Assembly (NCBI GenBank): GCA_947500965.1
Contig: CANMWW010000093.1
Coordinates: 1 to 7,572, forward strand
From: Alphaproteobacteria bacterium
GTDB taxonomy: Bacteria > Pseudomonadota > Alphaproteobacteria > CACIAM-22H2
DNA: 7,572 nucleotides
Direction: 5' to 3'
Shown here: one piece after another, positions 6,625 to 7,572 of the stretch
How the letters are laid out: each line of letters opens with the position of its first letter
Position numbering within the stretch: the first letter of the stretch is position 1
Notes under the pieces: model-generated
What the model saw: only the letters and a program-made list of their open reading frames with translations
The model's database searches: none
Told to the model about the DNA's origin: nothing
Position numbers and translations under genes: made by a program

Positions 6625-7572
6625 ATGCGGCTGCTCGTGACGCGACCGCTCGACGACGGGCTCGAGCTCGCGGAGCGGCTTTCCGGGCTCGGCCACGAGG
6701 CGCTCGTCGAGCCGCTGCTGTCGATCGCGCCGGACCTCGCCGCCGCGCTGCCGCTCGCGGGCGCGACGGCGCTGCTCTTCACCTCCGCCAATGGCGTGCG
6801 CGCCTTCGCGCTGCGCAGCCAGGACCGCGGCCTGCCCGTCTTCGCCGTGGGCGCGGCGACGGCGCGCGCGGCGCGCGAGGTCGGGTTCGCGGATGTCTCC
6901 TGCGCCGATGGCGACGCTGCCGCGCTCGAGGCGCTGGTCGTCGCGCGCCGGACCCCCGCCGACGGGCCGCTGCTGCATGTCGCAGGGAAGGTCGTCGCGG
7001 GCGACCTCGCCGGGCGGCTCGCCGCGCGCGGCTTCGAGGCCAGGACGGCGGCGCTCTACGCGGCCGAGCCGGCGCTGCGGCTTTCTGACGCAGCCCGCGA
7101 CGCCCTCGCGCAGGGCGAGGTCGACGGGGTGCTCGTATTCTCGCCGCGCAGCGCGACGATCCTCGTCGGCCTCGTGGAGGCGGCCGGGTTGCGCGCGGCG
7201 GCCGCGCGCGTCGAGCTCTACGCGCTGAGCGAGGCGGTCGCCGCCGCGGCCTCGGGCCTTCCGTGGCGGCGCGTCGTGGTCGCCGCGGCGCCAAGCGAGG
7301 ATGCCCTGCTCGCGGCGCTCGCGCCCGCCGCCGGGCCATCGTCGCGCGCGGAGGAGAAGATGCAGGCCGCGCAGGAACCTCGCTCGTCGTCGTCTTCCGC
7401 CGCCGCGTCGCGCGCGTGGCGGCTGCTCCCGGTTGGTACCGCGCTGCTGGCGCTGGCGGCGCTCGCGCTTGGCCTGCACGCGACGAACGAGGCCTCGCGC
7501 CGCGCCGCGCGGGACGACGCGCTCGCCGCGCGCATCGCCCGCGCGGAGGCCGAGCTCGCCGCGCCGCGTGCC
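6625..7572 (+). CDS. hemD: Uroporphyrinogen-III synthase with C-terminal membrane extension (partial, runs off window)
   Basis: Residues 1 to about 238 form a HemD domain, which closes hydroxymethylbilane with inversion of ring D to give uroporphyrinogen III. HemD is poorly conserved, but the pattern fits: MRLLVTRP start, LLFTSANGVRAF at 50-61, PVFAVGAATA, a LLHVAGKVVAGDLAGRL segment, VLVFSPRSA around 170-177, YALSEAVAAA, and a VVVAAAPSEDALLAAL end. The gene starts 11 bases after hemC, with GAAGG overlapping the hemC stop as ribosome binding site. A typical HemD would stop here. Instead the frame continues without a stop to the window edge (316 codons seen): a linker with five consecutive Ser and then Ala (254-261), a hydrophobic helix at about 267-286, then an Arg/Ala/Glu-rich probable helix (289-313). 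This layout resembles HemX or alphaproteobacterial mitofilin (Mic60), both often encoded next to hemD. It could be a fusion, or a second gene starting at the in-frame ATG at 7360. The HemD part is sure; the nature of the extension is inference. Confidence 0.9.
   Translation, partial: MRLLVTRPLDDGLELAERLSGLGHEALVEPLLSIAPDLAAALPLAGATALLFTSANGVRAFALRSQDRGLPVFAVGAATARAAREVGFADVSCADGDAAALEALVVARRTPADGPLLHVAGKVVAGDLAGRLAARGFEARTAALYAAEPALRLSDAARDALAQGEVDGVLVFSPRSATILVGLVEAAGLRAAAARVELYALSEAVAAAASGLPWRRVVVAAAPSEDALLAALAPAAGPSSRAEEKMQAAQEPRSSSSSAAASRAWRLLPVGTALLALAALALGLHATNEASRRAARDDALAARIARAEAELAAPRA
7350..7362 (+). promoter_or_regulatory. Possible internal ribosome binding site and start within the hemD frame
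   Basis: GGAGGA (7350-7355) is followed after 4 bases by an in-frame ATG (7360-7362, codon 246), exactly where the HemD domain ends and the linker begins. A spacing of 4 bases is shorter than ideal but usable. Starting here would give a separate membrane protein: about 20 polar residues, one transmembrane helix, then a charged helix. That is the N-terminal topology of HemX and mitofilin proteins. The GAG-GAG-AAG codons could equally be ordinary coding sequence. Confidence 0.35.

Noticed and set aside
5506..7479. Upstream extension of the acs frame to a 1305-residue protein
   Set aside because: The extension runs antisense through hemC and hemD, gives Arg/Ser/Pro-rich sequence, and ends at an acs N-terminus (MSEGSLFPV) that has its own ribosome binding site.

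Overview
The window reads as a chromosomal housekeeping segment from a very GC-rich alphaproteobacterium, probably of the order Hyphomicrobiales. The basis is the extreme third-position GC of every gene, the alphaproteobacterial style of the acetyl-CoA synthetase and HemC proteins, and a short SdhAF4/DUF1674 protein of the kind shared by alphaproteobacteria and mitochondria. The genus cannot be settled by eye. No tRNA, rRNA, CRISPR array, transposase or phage gene is visible.

Layout. Positions 1-149 hold no convincing gene but contain two strong hairpins. On the + strand come a 62-residue succinate dehydrogenase assembly factor (150-338) and, 22 bases later, a 575-residue fused permease-ATPase ABC transporter of the SbmA/BacA/YddA/ABCD type (361-2088). 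The transporter meets a convergent minus-strand block, overlapping it by 17 bases. In transcription order that block is acs (5505 to 3562), a small two-helix membrane protein of unknown function (3470 to 3048) and a UPF0104/LPG-synthase-like multi-pass membrane protein (3007 to 2072). A strong GC hairpin lies just after acs. A 169-base divergent spacer (5506-5674) separates acs from hemC (5675-6613). It carries a plausible acs promoter whose spacer is a GC palindrome. hemC is followed after 11 bases by hemD (6625 onward), which is still open at the window's right edge.

How the genes work together. hemC and hemD carry out consecutive steps of tetrapyrrole synthesis, hydroxymethylbilane and then uroporphyrinogen III, and are almost certainly one operon. 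acs activates acetate to acetyl-CoA. SdhAF4 helps mature the SdhA subunit of succinate dehydrogenase. The two membrane proteins downstream of acs and the ABC transporter have no proven link to these pathways.

Most notable point: the hemD reading frame does not stop at the end of the uroporphyrinogen-III synthase domain. It runs through a Ser/Ala linker into a transmembrane helix and a charged, probably helical segment. This resembles a HemD-HemX or HemD-mitofilin (Mic60) fusion, or two genes read in one frame through an internal start. I found no clearly unprecedented system; the rest looks like ordinary core genome with a few details worth checking.
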